Positions 28,725-38,461 of a DNA stretch of 64,000 nt are shown here, piece after piece. Below the pieces are notes generated by a model. It worked only from the letters and a program-made list of their open reading frames with translations. It ran no database searches and was not told the DNA's origin. Position numbers and translations under genes: made by a program. The stretch is from Bacillus timonensis. GTDB lineage: Bacteria; Bacillota; Bacilli; Bacillales; Bacillaceae_L. Within the stretch, counting starts at the first letter, position 1. The number at the start of each line of letters is the position of its first letter. The stretch is taken from contig JAIVAN010000007.1 in the NCBI GenBank assembly GCA_020171895.1, forward strand, positions 248,001 through 312,000. The letters run 5' to 3'.

Positions 28725-30488
28725 TTAGTTATCCCCCTTTTTTGATTTAGAATAATCACGTTTACGCGGTTTAATTAGAGATGTATCTACATCATCATAA
28801 CGGAACGCAGGTGCAGATTTTGGACCTGTAAATGTAGCGATCGTTGTTTTTAACCACTCTTCGTCATTACGTTCTGGAAACTCTGGTTTGTAATGAGCTC
28901 CACGGCTCTCATTTCTATTATATGCTCCAAGTGTTACAACTCTTGAAAGTTCCAGCATGTTTTGTAGCTGACGAGTAAATACCGCACCTTGGTTACTCCA
29001 CTTCGCCGTATCATGCATATTAATATTTTCAAAACGTTCCATAAGCTCTTGGATTTTTTGATCTGTTTGTAAAAGTTTGTCATTGTGACGAACAACCGTT
29101 ACGTTATCTGTCATCCACTCTCCAAGCTCTTTATGAAGAATGTAAGCATTTTCGTTTCCATCAAGCTTTAAAATTCGGTTCCATTTATCCTCTTGTTCTT
29201 TAACAGCGCGATCAAATATAGAAGAAGAAATAGATTCCGTAGTTTTTTCTAGTCCATTCATATATTTAACTGCATTAGGCCCAGCTACCATTCCACCATA
29301 AATAGCAGATAATAGAGAGTTAGCACCTAATCGATTGGCACCATGCTGTGAGTAATCACATTCACCTGCAGCAAATAATCCAGGGATATTTGTCATTTGG
29401 TCATAATCAACCCATAATCCACCCATTGAATAGTGGACAGCAGGGAATATCTTCATCGGAACTTTACGTGGATCGTCTCCCATGAACTTTTCATAGATTT
29501 CAATGATACCACCTAGTTTAACATCTAATTCTTTAGGATCCTTATGAGATAAGTCAAGGTATACCATGTTTTCACCATTGATACCTAATTTTAAATCTAC
29601 ACATACATGGAAGATTTCACGAGTAGCAATATCACGTGGAACTAAGTTTCCATATGCAGGATACTTCTCTTCTAGGAAGTACCATGGCTTACCATCCTTG
29701 TATGTCCAAACTCGTCCACCTTCTCCACGAGCAGATTCACTCATTAGACGTAGTTTGTCATCACCTGGAATTGCCGTTGGATGAATTTGAATGAATTCTC
29801 CATTTGCGTAATGTACACCTTGTTGATATACAATTGATGCAGCAGAACCAGTATTAATAACTGAGTTCGTTGATTTACCAAAGATAATTCCAGGACCACC
29901 TGTTGCCATAATAACAGCTTCGGCTGGGAAAGATTTGATTTCCATTGAAGTAAGGTCTTGTGCTACGACTCCACGACAGACTTTATCGTCATCTAAAACC
30001 GCACCTAAAAACTCCCAACCTTCATATTTTGTAACTAAACCAGCAACTTCATAGCGTCGAACTTGCTCGTCTAGTGCATATAATAATTGTTGACCCGTAG
30101 TCGCACCAGCAAATGCAGTACGGTGATGTTGAGTTCCACCAAAACGACGGAAGTCTAGTAATCCCTCAGGAGTACGGTTAAACATTACCCCCATACGATC
30201 TAATAAGTGAATAATTCCAGGAGCAGCTTCAGTCATCGCTTTAACTGGTGGTTGATTTGCTAAGAAATCCCCACCATAAACTGTATCATCGAAGTGTTCC
30301 CAAGGAGAATCTCCTTCCCCTTTTGTATTAACCGCACCATTTATTCCACCTTGTGCACACACTGAGTGAGAACGTTTTACAGGTACTAATGAAAATAAGT
30401 CGACCTGAACACCTTCTTCAGCTGCTTTAATTGTAGCCATAAGTCCTGCTAATCCACCGCCGACTACGATAATTCTTCCTTTACTCAA
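28725..30488 (-). CDS. sdhA: Succinate dehydrogenase flavoprotein subunit
   Basis: 587 residues. Oxidises succinate to fumarate. FAD-binding VVGGGLAGLMATIKAAEEG at the N-terminus, the covalent FAD histidine region RSHSVCAQGGINGAVN, substrate-site segments FIQIHPTAIPG and SARGEGGRVWT, and the C-terminal ESRGAHYKPEFPERND. The start is a TTG at 30488 with AAGGGGAGTGAG upstream. It is the middle gene of sdhCAB. Confidence 0.97.
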   Translation of the reverse strand: MSKGRIIVVGGGLAGLMATIKAAEEGVQVDLFSLVPVKRSHSVCAQGGINGAVNTKGEGDSPWEHFDDTVYGGDFLANQPPVKAMTEAAPGIIHLLDRMGVMFNRTPEGLLDFRRFGGTQHHRTAFAGATTGQQLLYALDEQVRRYEVAGLVTKYEGWEFLGAVLDDDKVCRGVVAQDLTSMEIKSFPAEAVIMATGGPGIIFGKSTNSVINTGSAASIVYQQGVHYANGEFIQIHPTAIPGDDKLRLMSESARGEGGRVWTYKDGKPWYFLEEKYPAYGNLVPRDIATREIFHVCVDLKLGINGENMVYLDLSHKDPKELDVKLGGIIEIYEKFMGDDPRKVPMKIFPAVHYSMGGLWVDYDQMTNIPGLFAAGECDYSQHGANRLGANSLLSAIYGGMVAGPNAVKYMNGLEKTTESISSSIFDRAVKEQEDKWNRILKLDGNENAYILHKELGEWMTDNVTVVRHNDKLLQTDQKIQELMERFENINMHDTAKWSNQGAVFTRQLQNMLELSRVVTLGAYNRNESRGAHYKPEFPERNDEEWLKTTIATFTGPKSAPAFRYDDVDTSLIKPRKRDYSKSKKGDN

Positions 30489-30558
30489 AGTGACTCACTC
30501 CCCTTTAGACAATTGTCCAAATTCTACTATTAATTCAACGAAGTTGTTAGAATCAAAA

Positions 30559-31167
30559 TTAAATAAACGCTAAGATTGTACGAACTCCTACAAAAGTAAG
30601 TGCAAAGAAAATACCAATCGTTACATATGAAGATATTTTCTGTGAACGTGGAGTTACTGTTAATCCCCAACTTACTCCAAATGACCATAAACCATTAGCA
30701 AAGTGGAATGTAGTTGAAATGACACCAACCATATAGAAAATCAACATTGGTGTTGAACTTAAAATGTTTTCCATCATTTGATAGTTAACCTCTGCACCAA
30801 AAGCAGCTGCAATTCTAGTTTCCCATACATGCCATGCTACGAATATAAGTGTAATTACCCCAGAAATACGTTGTAATAGGAACATCCAGTTACGGAAATA
30901 ACTATAATTACTCACATTATTTTTTGCTGTAAAAGCAATATAGAGACCATAAATTGCGTGAAATAATAAAGGTAAGAAAATTACAAATGTCTCAAGCACA
31001 TAACGAAATGGAAGACTTTCCATAAAGTGAGCCGCATTGTTGAACGCTTCCTCACCTTTAGTTGCAAAATGATTCACGACTAAGTGTTGAATTAAGAATA
31101 TTCCAACTGGAATTACACCTAAAAGTGAATGAAGTTTGCGATTAATAAATTCTCGGTTTCCTGCCAT
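30559..31167 (-). CDS. sdhC: Succinate dehydrogenase cytochrome b558 subunit
   Basis: 202 residues with five membrane segments, the single-protein di-haem anchor typical of Bacillus complex II. Histidines that may ligate haem are in LLGVIPVGIFLIQHLVVNHF, LLFHAIYGLYI, FVAWHVWETR and TTFHFANGLWS. AAGGGGGGT lies upstream of the ATG. It is the first gene of sdhCAB. Confidence 0.96.
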   Translation of the reverse strand: MAGNREFINRKLHSLLGVIPVGIFLIQHLVVNHFATKGEEAFNNAAHFMESLPFRYVLETFVIFLPLLFHAIYGLYIAFTAKNNVSNYSYFRNWMFLLQRISGVITLIFVAWHVWETRIAAAFGAEVNYQMMENILSSTPMLIFYMVGVISTTFHFANGLWSFGVSWGLTVTPRSQKISSYVTIGIFFALTFVGVRTILAFI

Positions 31168-31659
31168 ACTTTACCCCCCTTAATAATACAAAGCAACACA
31201 AGTGCTTTTCATAAAACATTTCTCCAAATACATATAAATAAAACCGTACCGATAAAAGAAAAACAATATGGAACAAGTTCTTTCTTTGATTTAATAATTT
31301 TATTAGTTTAACAGAAAGACATTGTTGCAAAACGAATGAAAACCTTTGCATTTCAATCCAAAAAAAAATGTCGAAAGAATCCAAGTTTTTTTTATCAGTA
31401 TAATGTAACAAGTACATTTTACTCCCATAAATAGAGAGCGTCAAGAAAACGCGTACACAAAATGTTCAATAACTGACAAAATATTTACCAATTTACTTTC
31501 CTATAAGTATTCCTTTTTGTCCCTAAACAAGCGCACTATTGTATGTAAATAAAAGAAAATTCCTTAATAATTATTTATTACACCGTTCATTTGTTCATGA
31601 AATCATGTTTCTTTCATTGGAAATTGTTATATAATAACAAAGAGAAAGAGGGGACCCGT
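31168..31659. other. Divergent control region between sdhC and yslB
   Basis: About 490 bp, very AT-rich, with no open frame I can support; a 100-codon minus frame here overlaps the sdhC start and has no family signature. It must hold the sdh promoter, but I find only weak candidates such as TTGCAA upstream of CTAATA on the minus strand. Next to yslB, TTGTTAT..ATAACAA (31624-31640) is a 7-3-7 palindrome containing TATAAT. Confidence 0.4.
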
Positions 31660-32106
31660 GTGAACAACATCCAAGTAAATAACGAAAAAGATTTCACAGA
31701 CTATCCTAACATTCCTATATTTGGATACGATCTTATTAGAGAGGTTGTCCTATCTGATTTGTTAGGAAAAGATTCACCCCAATTACTATATTGGGCAGGA
31801 AAAAGTCTAGCTAGAAAGTATCCTTTACAGACGATAGAAGAGCTAATTCAGTTTTTCCATAATGCAGGCTGGGGAGACTTACATGTTCATTCAGAGAAAA
31901 AGTATGAGATTGATTTCCATTTAACAGGAGAAATTATTTCACATCGCTTTCGTACATTTGAAAAGTGCACTTTCCAACTTGAAGCTGGTTTCTTAGCACA
32001 GCAAATTCAGCAATTAAAAAACCATATTACAGAAACGTTTGAGCAGCAAAAAAAGCGGTCACAGAAAGTGATTTTTACTGTGAAGTGGGATAAGGAAAGT
32101 TTATAG
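31660..32106 (+). CDS. yslB: YslB family protein (DUF2507)
   Basis: 148 residues from the GTG at 31660 (MNNIQVNNEKDF), with GAGGGG 6 nt upstream. Family features include NIPIFGYDLIREVVLSDLLG, LYWAGKSLARKYPL and a C-terminal helical stretch; the fold is of the V4R/TRAPP-like type as far as I can judge. Function is unknown. It diverges from sdhCAB and converges on lysC, the same neighbours as in B. subtilis. Repeat copy E starts right at its stop codon. Confidence 0.85.
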   Translation: MNNIQVNNEKDFTDYPNIPIFGYDLIREVVLSDLLGKDSPQLLYWAGKSLARKYPLQTIEELIQFFHNAGWGDLHVHSEKKYEIDFHLTGEIISHRFRTFEKCTFQLEAGFLAQQIQQLKNHITETFEQQKKRSQKVIFTVKWDKESL

Positions 32107-32395
32107 GCTACCTTGAAAATACCACTCTGTATATGGGGTGTTAACCTTCGTTGCAGGACTCTCGCTTTCCGCCTGGCGCTCCTGGAGCCTCCTCGGCTTC
32201 GCCTGTGGGGTCTCCAGTCCAGCGCATCTCCCGCAGGACTTGAATAAGCTTCCTTGAATCTTCACCGCACGAAGGAAATGCGTTAGCATTTTCGAGGAGT
32301 CTCGGTCCTTCCACTACGGTTAACACGCAATAATTCCTAATGGCCAACATTCTATAAACGCAAAAATCAAATTCACATTTTCATCCTTCTTGGTG
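32107..32395 (+). repeat. Interspersed palindromic repeat, copy E (with nested insertion)
   Basis: GCTACCTTGAAAATACC, GGGGTGTTAACC, CGCTTTCCGCCTGGCGC, CTGGAGCCTCCTCGGCTTCGC, TGTGGGGTCTCCAG, CATCTCCCGCAGGA, then 57 bp of unrelated sequence, then GGAGTCTCGGTCCTTCC, GGTTAACACG and an AT-rich tail ending CTTCTTGGTG. It begins directly at the yslB stop codon, so it may also act as the yslB 3' end. Confidence 0.9.
32239..32295. mobile_element. 57-bp hairpin-forming insertion inside repeat copy E
   Basis: Relative to the other six copies, sequence is inserted between CCGCAGGA and GTCTCGG, with AGGA on both sides (32235-32238 and 32295-32298) like a 4-bp target duplication. The insert contains the inverted pair TTCCTT/AAGGAA and a perfect hairpin AAATGC-GTTA-GCATTT. 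It codes for nothing. Confidence 0.6.
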
Positions 32396-32442
32396 AATAA
32401 ATCCTTCAATTCTTCCAATACAACTACAAGACATAAGTTTAA

Positions 32443-32473
32443 TAACAAAGCCTCCAATATTGGAGGCTTTTTG
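32443..32473 (-). terminator. Terminator after lysC
   Basis: AAAGCCTCCAATATTGGAGGCTTT forms a near-perfect hairpin immediately past the lysC stop. The U tract is stronger on the plus strand (TTTTTG), so it may stop transcripts from both sides. Confidence 0.8.
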
Positions 32474-32475
32474 TT

Positions 32476-33723
32476 TTATACTGTTACTTTACTCTCATGA
32501 TTAACCTGTTCTTCAGATAAGTTAAATGCATCGTGTAACGCTTCTACAGCTTTTATCATGCTTTCTTTTTCAATGACAGTAGAGACTTTGATTTCAGAAG
32601 TACTTACCATTTTCACTTGTATGCCATTCTCAGCTAACACATTGAACATTTCAGCTGCTACTCCAGGATTTGAAATCATTCCTGAACCTACAATTGATAC
32701 TTTGGCAAGTCCACTTTCATGTTCGATGTTTTCAAAGTTAATTTCCTCTTTATTTTTTTTAAGAACATTGATTGCATCTTGAAGGTCTGCAGTTTTTACT
32801 GAGAAAGAAATACTTGTTGTGTCTAAGCTTGTTGTACTTTGAATGATTATATCTACATTTACCCCATTTTTTGCTAATGTAGAAAAAATAGAAGATAGCG
32901 TACGAAGACCATTTTCCAATCCATTTACTGTGACTCTAGTGATTTGGTCTTCAAAAGCAATTCCTCTAACGATTAAGTTTTTTTCCATTGAAACTTCCTC
33001 CTCAATAACGGTTCCATTTTCTAACTCCATACTTGAACGCACTTCTAATGGCATTAAGTAATTTTTTGCGAATTCAACTGCTCTAGGATGCAATACTCCT
33101 GCACCTAAGTTCGCTAATTCTAACATTTCATCATATGATACGGATTGCAGTTTTCTAGCTGTCTTTACATATCGTGGGTCTGTCGTATACACCCCTGTAA
33201 CATCTGTATATATATCGCATTTATCTGCATGTAAGGCTGCAGCTAATGCAACTGCTGTTGTATCAGAACCACCTCTACCTAATGTTGTAATTTCGCCAGC
33301 ACTAGTAACACCTTGGAATCCAGCTACCACCACAATCTTTCCATGAGCTAATTGTTCATTTATTCTTTTCGTGTCAATATTAGCGATACGAGCATTACTA
33401 TGAATGGACTCTGTTAAAATACCAGCTTGCCAGCCTGTATAAGAAACTGCCTCATAACCATTTTCGAGCAAAGCTAGTGACAATAGAGAAATGGTTACTT
33501 GTTCACCTGTCGTTAAAAGCATATCCATTTCACGTTTACTCGGCTTTGAATTAATCTGCTTTGCCATATCTACTAGATGGTCTGTTGTTTTCCCCATTGC
33601 AGAAACGACAACTACAACTTGATTCCCTCGGTTTACTTCTTCCATCACACGTTTAGCTACTTTTTGAATTCTTTCAATAGTTCCGACTGATGTACCACCA
33701 AATTTTTGTACAATAATACCCAT
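32476..33723 (-). CDS. lysC: Aspartate kinase, lysine-regulated type
   Basis: 415 residues. Phosphorylates aspartate, the first step to lysine, diaminopimelate, threonine and methionine. N-terminal kinase motif VQKFGGTSVGTIERI, TTLGRGGSDTTAVALAAAL, and two C-terminal ACT domains (TRVTVNGLENG; VSIVGSGMISNPG). A lysine riboswitch with terminator lies directly upstream, marking it as the lysine-controlled isozyme (LysC, aspartokinase II of B. subtilis). In B. subtilis an internal start makes the beta subunit; I did not confirm one here. Confidence 0.96.
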   Translation of the reverse strand: MGIIVQKFGGTSVGTIERIQKVAKRVMEEVNRGNQVVVVVSAMGKTTDHLVDMAKQINSKPSKREMDMLLTTGEQVTISLLSLALLENGYEAVSYTGWQAGILTESIHSNARIANIDTKRINEQLAHGKIVVVAGFQGVTSAGEITTLGRGGSDTTAVALAAALHADKCDIYTDVTGVYTTDPRYVKTARKLQSVSYDEMLELANLGAGVLHPRAVEFAKNYLMPLEVRSSMELENGTVIEEEVSMEKNLIVRGIAFEDQITRVTVNGLENGLRTLSSIFSTLAKNGVNVDIIIQSTTSLDTTSISFSVKTADLQDAINVLKKNKEEINFENIEHESGLAKVSIVGSGMISNPGVAAEMFNVLAENGIQVKMVSTSEIKVSTVIEKESMIKAVEALHDAFNLSEEQVNHESKVTV

Positions 33724-33844
33724 TCCAAAATCAATCCTTTTCTATACTTTTCTGTAAATCAAAAATTCTTCGCTATTAAGTAAAAAGAAAATCTAAAGAC
33801 ATACTTTCATACGAATTTAGGTTTGTTATAAGAGAAAAAATCCC

Positions 33845-34078
33845 AATAAAAAAGCAATGAGATTATATCTCATTGCTGTATGAACGAAAAAATTACGTTA
33901 CACGCCGTGAGATAGCTCTCCAAAACAAAATGTTTTGACAATCCAACATCTCTTAAATGCAGGACCAGCAAAAAAAAGAATGAGCCTTTTTCTCACTTCG
34001 GCGAATCTTCCCTTTCAGTAACATTCAATGGACCTCATTATCCTCCAGTTACTTACTCTTTAAGCTCGCACCTCTATC
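33845..34078 (-). promoter_or_regulatory. Lysine riboswitch (L box) controlling lysC
   Basis: On the minus strand the conserved L-box blocks appear in order: AGAGGTGCGA (34066-34075), GAGTAAG, GAAGATTCGCCGAAG, GCTGGTCC and GAGCTATCTCACGGCG (closing the aptamer near 33903-33918). A terminator hairpin AGCAATGAGAT/ATCTCATTGCT (33853-33863 with 33867-33877) followed by TTTTTTATT comes next, 120 bp before lysC. Lysine binding would favour termination. Confidence 0.93.
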
Positions 34079-34152
34079 TTCACTTCAAACGGTTTGAAGT
34101 GTTATATGAAATTAGTAGAAATTATATCAAACAAATAAACATGAAGCAATAT

Positions 34153-35925
34153 CTATTGTTGAAGTTTCTCATATATTTTTTCTGCTGTTTGTTTAGGTAT
34201 GTTTGCTTGTTGAATCTCCTCAATCGTTGCTTCCTTTAACTTCTTAATTGATCCAAAATGCTTTAGTAATGCTTTTTTTCTCTTTTCTCCTACCCCTGGA
34301 ATGTCATCAAGCACTGATTGAAATGATGTCTTCCCACGAAGTTGTCGGTGAAAAGTAATTGCAAACCGGTGTACTTCATCCTGAATTCTTTGAAGAAGAT
34401 AAAACTCTTGACTATTTCTTTCTAGTTCGACTACTTGCGGTATTTCGCCGATTAGTAAATTTGACGTCCTATGTTTTTCATCCTTTACAAGGCCTGCCAA
34501 AGGAACATCAAGTCCTAACTCATTTTCTAACACATCTTGTGCCGCGTTCATATGACCTATTCCGCCATCGACAATAATTAAATCTGGTAGAGCTAAATTC
34601 TCTTTTAGAACTCTACTATACCGCCTTCTAATCACTTCTCTCATTGTTTCATAATCATCAGGACCTTTGACACTTTTAATCTTATATTTTCGATATTCTT
34701 TTTTTTCTGGCTTTCCGTCAATAAAAACGACCATTGCTGATACAGGATCTGTACCTTGAATATTTGAATTATCAAATGCCTCTATTCGATGTGGGGTTGG
34801 GATTGAAGCTTTTACACCTAAATTTTCGACTGCTTTTATGGTTCTTTCCTCGTCACGGTCAATCAATGAAAATTTTTCTTTTAAAGCAATGGCAGCATTT
34901 TTTATTGCTAAATCAATTAATTGCTTTTTCTTCCCTCTAGTTGGTTGTAACACGTTTACTTCTAACAACTCTTCTACAATCTCCAAATCAATGGACGTAG
35001 GCAAAAGTATCTCTTTAGGTTTAAAATGATTACTTTTCGAATAAAACTGGCCTAAAAAAGTTAAAAAGTCTTCTTCAGGTTCATTAAATATTGGAAAAAG
35101 CGAAACGTCTCTTTCGATTAATTTTCCCTGTCTGATAAAGAATACTTGTACGCACATCCAACCTTTATCATAGGAGTAACCAAACACATCTCGATCAATG
35201 AAATCTGTCATTGTCATTTTTTGCTTTTCCATCGTAGTTTCAATATAGGAGATTTGATCACGATATTCCTTTGCACGCTCAAAATCTAGCTCTTCTGATG
35301 CCTTTAACATTTTTTCAGAGAGTTCTTTTTTCACCTCGTTGTAACCACCGTTTAAGAATTTAATAATGTTTTGAATAATCTCTTTATTCGTATCATCTGA
35401 TACTGGGTATACACACGGAGCCATACATTGGCCAATATGATAATACAAGCAGACCTTATCTGGCAATGTTGAGCATTTTCGTAACGGGTATATACGATCT
35501 AAAAGTTTTTTTGTCTCATTGGCAGCTTGTACATTTGGATATGGTCCAAAGTATTTCCCCTTATCTTTTTTAACATTCCTAGTAATGATTAACCGGGGAT
35601 GCTTTTCTGCAGTTACCTTAATAAACGGGTAACTTTTGTCGTCTTTTAGCATCACATTGTATTTAGGATCATACTTCTTAATCAAGTTAATTTCTAATAT
35701 TAATGCCTCAATATTTGAGGAAGTCACAATATATTCAAAATCAATAATTTCATTTACAAGACGTAAAGTTTTACCATCATGAGAACCCGTAAAGTAGGAA
35801 CGTACCCTATTCTTTAATACTTTTGCCTTACCTATATAAATAACAGTACCGTTTCGATCTTTCATTAGATAACAACCTGGTTGATCAGGTAATAGGGTTA
35901 ATTTTTCTTTGAGGTGATTATGCAA
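34153..35925 (-). CDS. uvrC: Excinuclease ABC subunit C
   Basis: 590 residues. Makes the two incisions in nucleotide excision repair. N-terminal GIY-YIG nuclease ([20 protein letters not shown]), the UVR motif that binds UvrB ([17 protein letters not shown]), the RNase H-like nuclease ([29 protein letters not shown]) and C-terminal double helix-hairpin-helix ([19 protein letters not shown]). I chose TTG 35925 ([17 protein letters not shown]), because AAAAGGAGGGG lies about 6 nt upstream; the frame extends upstream to 35958 without support. Confidence 0.96.
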   Translation of the reverse strand: MHNHLKEKLTLLPDQPGCYLMKDRNGTVIYIGKAKVLKNRVRSYFTGSHDGKTLRLVNEIIDFEYIVTSSNIEALILEINLIKKYDPKYNVMLKDDKSYPFIKVTAEKHPRLIITRNVKKDKGKYFGPYPNVQAANETKKLLDRIYPLRKCSTLPDKVCLYYHIGQCMAPCVYPVSDDTNKEIIQNIIKFLNGGYNEVKKELSEKMLKASEELDFERAKEYRDQISYIETTMEKQKMTMTDFIDRDVFGYSYDKGWMCVQVFFIRQGKLIERDVSLFPIFNEPEEDFLTFLGQFYSKSNHFKPKEILLPTSIDLEIVEELLEVNVLQPTRGKKKQLIDLAIKNAAIALKEKFSLIDRDEERTIKAVENLGVKASIPTPHRIEAFDNSNIQGTDPVSAMVVFIDGKPEKKEYRKYKIKSVKGPDDYETMREVIRRRYSRVLKENLALPDLIIVDGGIGHMNAAQDVLENELGLDVPLAGLVKDEKHRTSNLLIGEIPQVVELERNSQEFYLLQRIQDEVHRFAITFHRQLRGKTSFQSVLDDIPGVGEKRKKALLKHFGSIKKLKEATIEEIQQANIPKQTAEKIYEKLQQ

Positions 35926-35939
35926 AGCAACCCCTCCTT

Positions 35940-37430
35940 TTATCTTTCTGTTTTCCACTTGTACAATGTAATCTGACTATAAATTGGGTCAAATAAAGGA
36001 TTTGAAGAAAAAGTTTCAATTTTCTCGATATGATTAGATGTATCTATTCCTTGTTCTTCAAATCCCTGTACCACCTTATTTGTTATAAAAATTGTATCAT
36101 GTTTATTATACGAAAGATCCTGTAAAAAATAGTCATAAGTGAGTACACGCTTATGTTTAAAATCCATCTGTAAATATTCGAACACTCTTGTTTCTTCCCA
36201 AGTATAAACAATGATATTATCTTTCTGTAGTTGTAAATAGTGGGCAAGTTGATAAGTAGCTGGAAGGGACTCTGCTTGTTCTCGAATTAACTTTGTACCT
36301 AAAAAAAGTTGAACTACAACTACAATACCTATTAATAAAAGAATTATGCTAGATCGTGAATTCTTTAATAAGCATACCAATGTATAGAACAATATCACGC
36401 CAACCAATGGACTAATATGTCTAGGTTTGTCTATGTTTTGAGCAAAAAGCGCCCACAAAAAATAACAAATTACCGTAATTATTATCCATTTATCATGGTC
36501 CATAAGAGACACATATTCCTTTATTTTATAGAAAAAGACAAGAAATAATATGGAATATAAAACACCTAGAAAGATTGAATCAGCACTAATTCCTGCCCAA
36601 AAAAGGTTAAATACAACTAGTTTCACAAGACGTTGAATAGTACCCTCGTTATCAACAGATGCCGTTCCTCCCCATTCGTTAAAATGCCCATCTGTAAAGG
36701 ATAGTGCTAATTTAATAAATCCAACTATGCTTCCCTCTGTCGCAGCTAATGCAACTACCCATATAAACTGAAAACATGTTATCCATATACCGTAGAAAAG
36801 TAGTTTTTTTATCCGAATCATTAAAACAGAATGTTTACTATCATTCCACCATAAGAAAAGGAGAACGACTCCAAAAGCTATGAAAGAAAGGCGTATACCA
36901 AGAATCACACTGAATAGAAAAAAAACTATCATCCTAGTTGAAATGCGCTCTGATTTTGAGGCGAAATACACACTCAAAAAAAACCACCATATTACCGCAA
37001 TCGCCATACCTTCTGACATCGATTGTGTTACTATAACATTTACATAAACAGTAGTTTGAATAACAACCACTAGCAGCAATGAAATGTTTCTTGATAAATG
37101 TACTCTTGCTAATTTATAAATAGGAAAAATAGCTGAACACATTAATAACACATTTGCAGTAGCTAATGCACTTGATGGATTCGCAATAAAATGATTAACG
37201 AACATACCCGCCAATATAAAATATGGATACCCAGGAAAATGAGGCTGCATAGCAAGCAAATCAAACCTAGATAAAGCAAGAGCAAAATCAACTTGGTCCC
37301 ACGTGCTAGCATATGGGCTTACGTAGTACAGTCTTATGAATGTCATATATATTAAGGTGATAATTGAACCAATAAATACGAACTTCGACAAAATTTGATT
37401 ATTTTCTAGGAAATAATCGTGTCTATTCAT
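35940..37430 (-). CDS. GT-C type membrane glycosyltransferase-like protein
   Basis: 496 residues, with about ten to eleven membrane segments. The first extracellular loop carries an acidic motif after TM1 ([20 protein letters not shown], then [14 protein letters not shown]), as in GT-C enzymes of the ArnT/PMT/RgtA type where an aspartate is catalytic; a short soluble tail ends the protein. Acceptor and donor are unknown, but a polyprenyl-phosphate sugar donor would be usual. Start ATG 37430 (MNRHDYFLE) has GGGGGG upstream. It lies 14 bp before uvrC. I do not know it from this locus in B. subtilis. A DPM1-like donor synthase is encoded 2 kb away. Confidence 0.65.
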   Translation of the reverse strand: MNRHDYFLENNQILSKFVFIGSIITLIYMTFIRLYYVSPYASTWDQVDFALALSRFDLLAMQPHFPGYPYFILAGMFVNHFIANPSSALATANVLLMCSAIFPIYKLARVHLSRNISLLLVVVIQTTVYVNVIVTQSMSEGMAIAVIWWFFLSVYFASKSERISTRMIVFFLFSVILGIRLSFIAFGVVLLFLWWNDSKHSVLMIRIKKLLFYGIWITCFQFIWVVALAATEGSIVGFIKLALSFTDGHFNEWGGTASVDNEGTIQRLVKLVVFNLFWAGISADSIFLGVLYSILFLVFFYKIKEYVSLMDHDKWIIITVICYFLWALFAQNIDKPRHISPLVGVILFYTLVCLLKNSRSSIILLLIGIVVVVQLFLGTKLIREQAESLPATYQLAHYLQLQKDNIIVYTWEETRVFEYLQMDFKHKRVLTYDYFLQDLSYNKHDTIFITNKVVQGFEEQGIDTSNHIEKIETFSSNPLFDPIYSQITLYKWKTER

Positions 37431-37507
37431 AGAGCATATACCCCCCTCTCTTTTTATTACAAAAGAAAAGCACAAGACATCGTTGCCTTGTACTTTCCTT
37501 CAAAATG

Positions 37508-38431
37508 TTATTTCACCTGTGCTTTAAGTACTTTCGATCCTTGTGTACCAGTAACTTTCGCTTCAGTAGTCTTTTTATTGTCAGTTGTAACTAATAAATA
37601 AATGACAACAAAGTATCCTAGATACGCAATCACTTCTTCAATTGATGGCATAGATGAATAACCAAACAATGCTTTTAAAAACAACCCTACATCTCCAGAT
37701 AATAATGGCGCTACGCCAGTATCCCTTAGGAAGTGGGCATGATCAATTGGGTGTTCAGGTAAAATCCAAGTAATGTCATATAGGTGAGGAATTACACTTC
37801 CAATCAATCTTATGTCTTGCATCATTGAAATTCCTTGTACTAGTAACCCAGCTGCAATTAATATAATGAATACTCCTGATACTTTGAAGAATGTTTTCAG
37901 TGGAATTCTCATCGTACCTTTAAAGAATAAATAACTTACAACACATGCTATAGTTAGTCCTGTTATTGATCCCCACCCTGTAATTGCTGCACCAATATTT
38001 CCGCCAGTAATCGCTGCAAAGAAGAATACGGTTTCTATACCTTCTCTAAGTACGACTAAGAATGAGTGAATAACCATTCCGATAATATTTCCAGTTGTAA
38101 TAAATGTTTTCATTTTCCCTTCCATATTACCTTTTATATCTTTGCTATGAGAAGCCATCCAAAATACCATTTGAGTTAATAAAATTGAGGAAATAAAAAT
38201 GATACTAATCTTTAAATACATTTCACTTCCCATTGCCGCAAATCCGGTGAATACAACTTGAAAGAGCATTGCTACTCCCACACTAGCCAATATCGCTAAA
38301 GCCACACCTAACCATACATATTTAGTGAATTTCTTTTGACCAACTCTTTTTAAGTATGATGTAATGATACCTACAATTAACAAGGCCTCAAGTGCTTCAC
38401 GAAAAGTGATCAATAAAGCTTGTATTTCCAT
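37508..38431 (-). CDS. FTR1-family iron permease
   Basis: 307 residues with seven membrane segments. Both iron-translocation motifs of the FTR1/EfeU family are present: LITFREALEALLIVGI in TM1 and VVLREGIETVFFFA in TM4 (R-E-x-x-E type). Imports iron across the membrane, in many bacteria with a periplasmic or extracellular partner. GGGGGAACT lies upstream of the ATG. It is 30 bp downstream of a secreted, membrane-anchored protein gene with a Fur box, so it is most likely induced by iron limitation. Confidence 0.92.
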   Translation of the reverse strand: MEIQALLITFREALEALLIVGIITSYLKRVGQKKFTKYVWLGVALAILASVGVAMLFQVVFTGFAAMGSEMYLKISIIFISSILLTQMVFWMASHSKDIKGNMEGKMKTFITTGNIIGMVIHSFLVVLREGIETVFFFAAITGGNIGAAITGWGSITGLTIACVVSYLFFKGTMRIPLKTFFKVSGVFIILIAAGLLVQGISMMQDIRLIGSVIPHLYDITWILPEHPIDHAHFLRDTGVAPLLSGDVGLFLKALFGYSSMPSIEEVIAYLGYFVVIYLLVTTDNKKTTEAKVTGTQGSKVLKAQVK

Positions 38432-38461
38432 TTTAGTTCCCCCAATCTGATGAGTACCTTC

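Noticed and set aside
31142-31444. 100-codon minus frame upstream of and overlapping sdhC
   Set aside because: Very AT-rich composition, overlaps the sdhC start in another frame, no family signature.
31624-31640. TTGTTAT-ATA-ATAACAA palindrome as a Fur or PerR operator for yslB
   Set aside because: It does not fit either consensus and overlaps a possible -10 region, so chance in AT-rich DNA is likely; kept only as a note.
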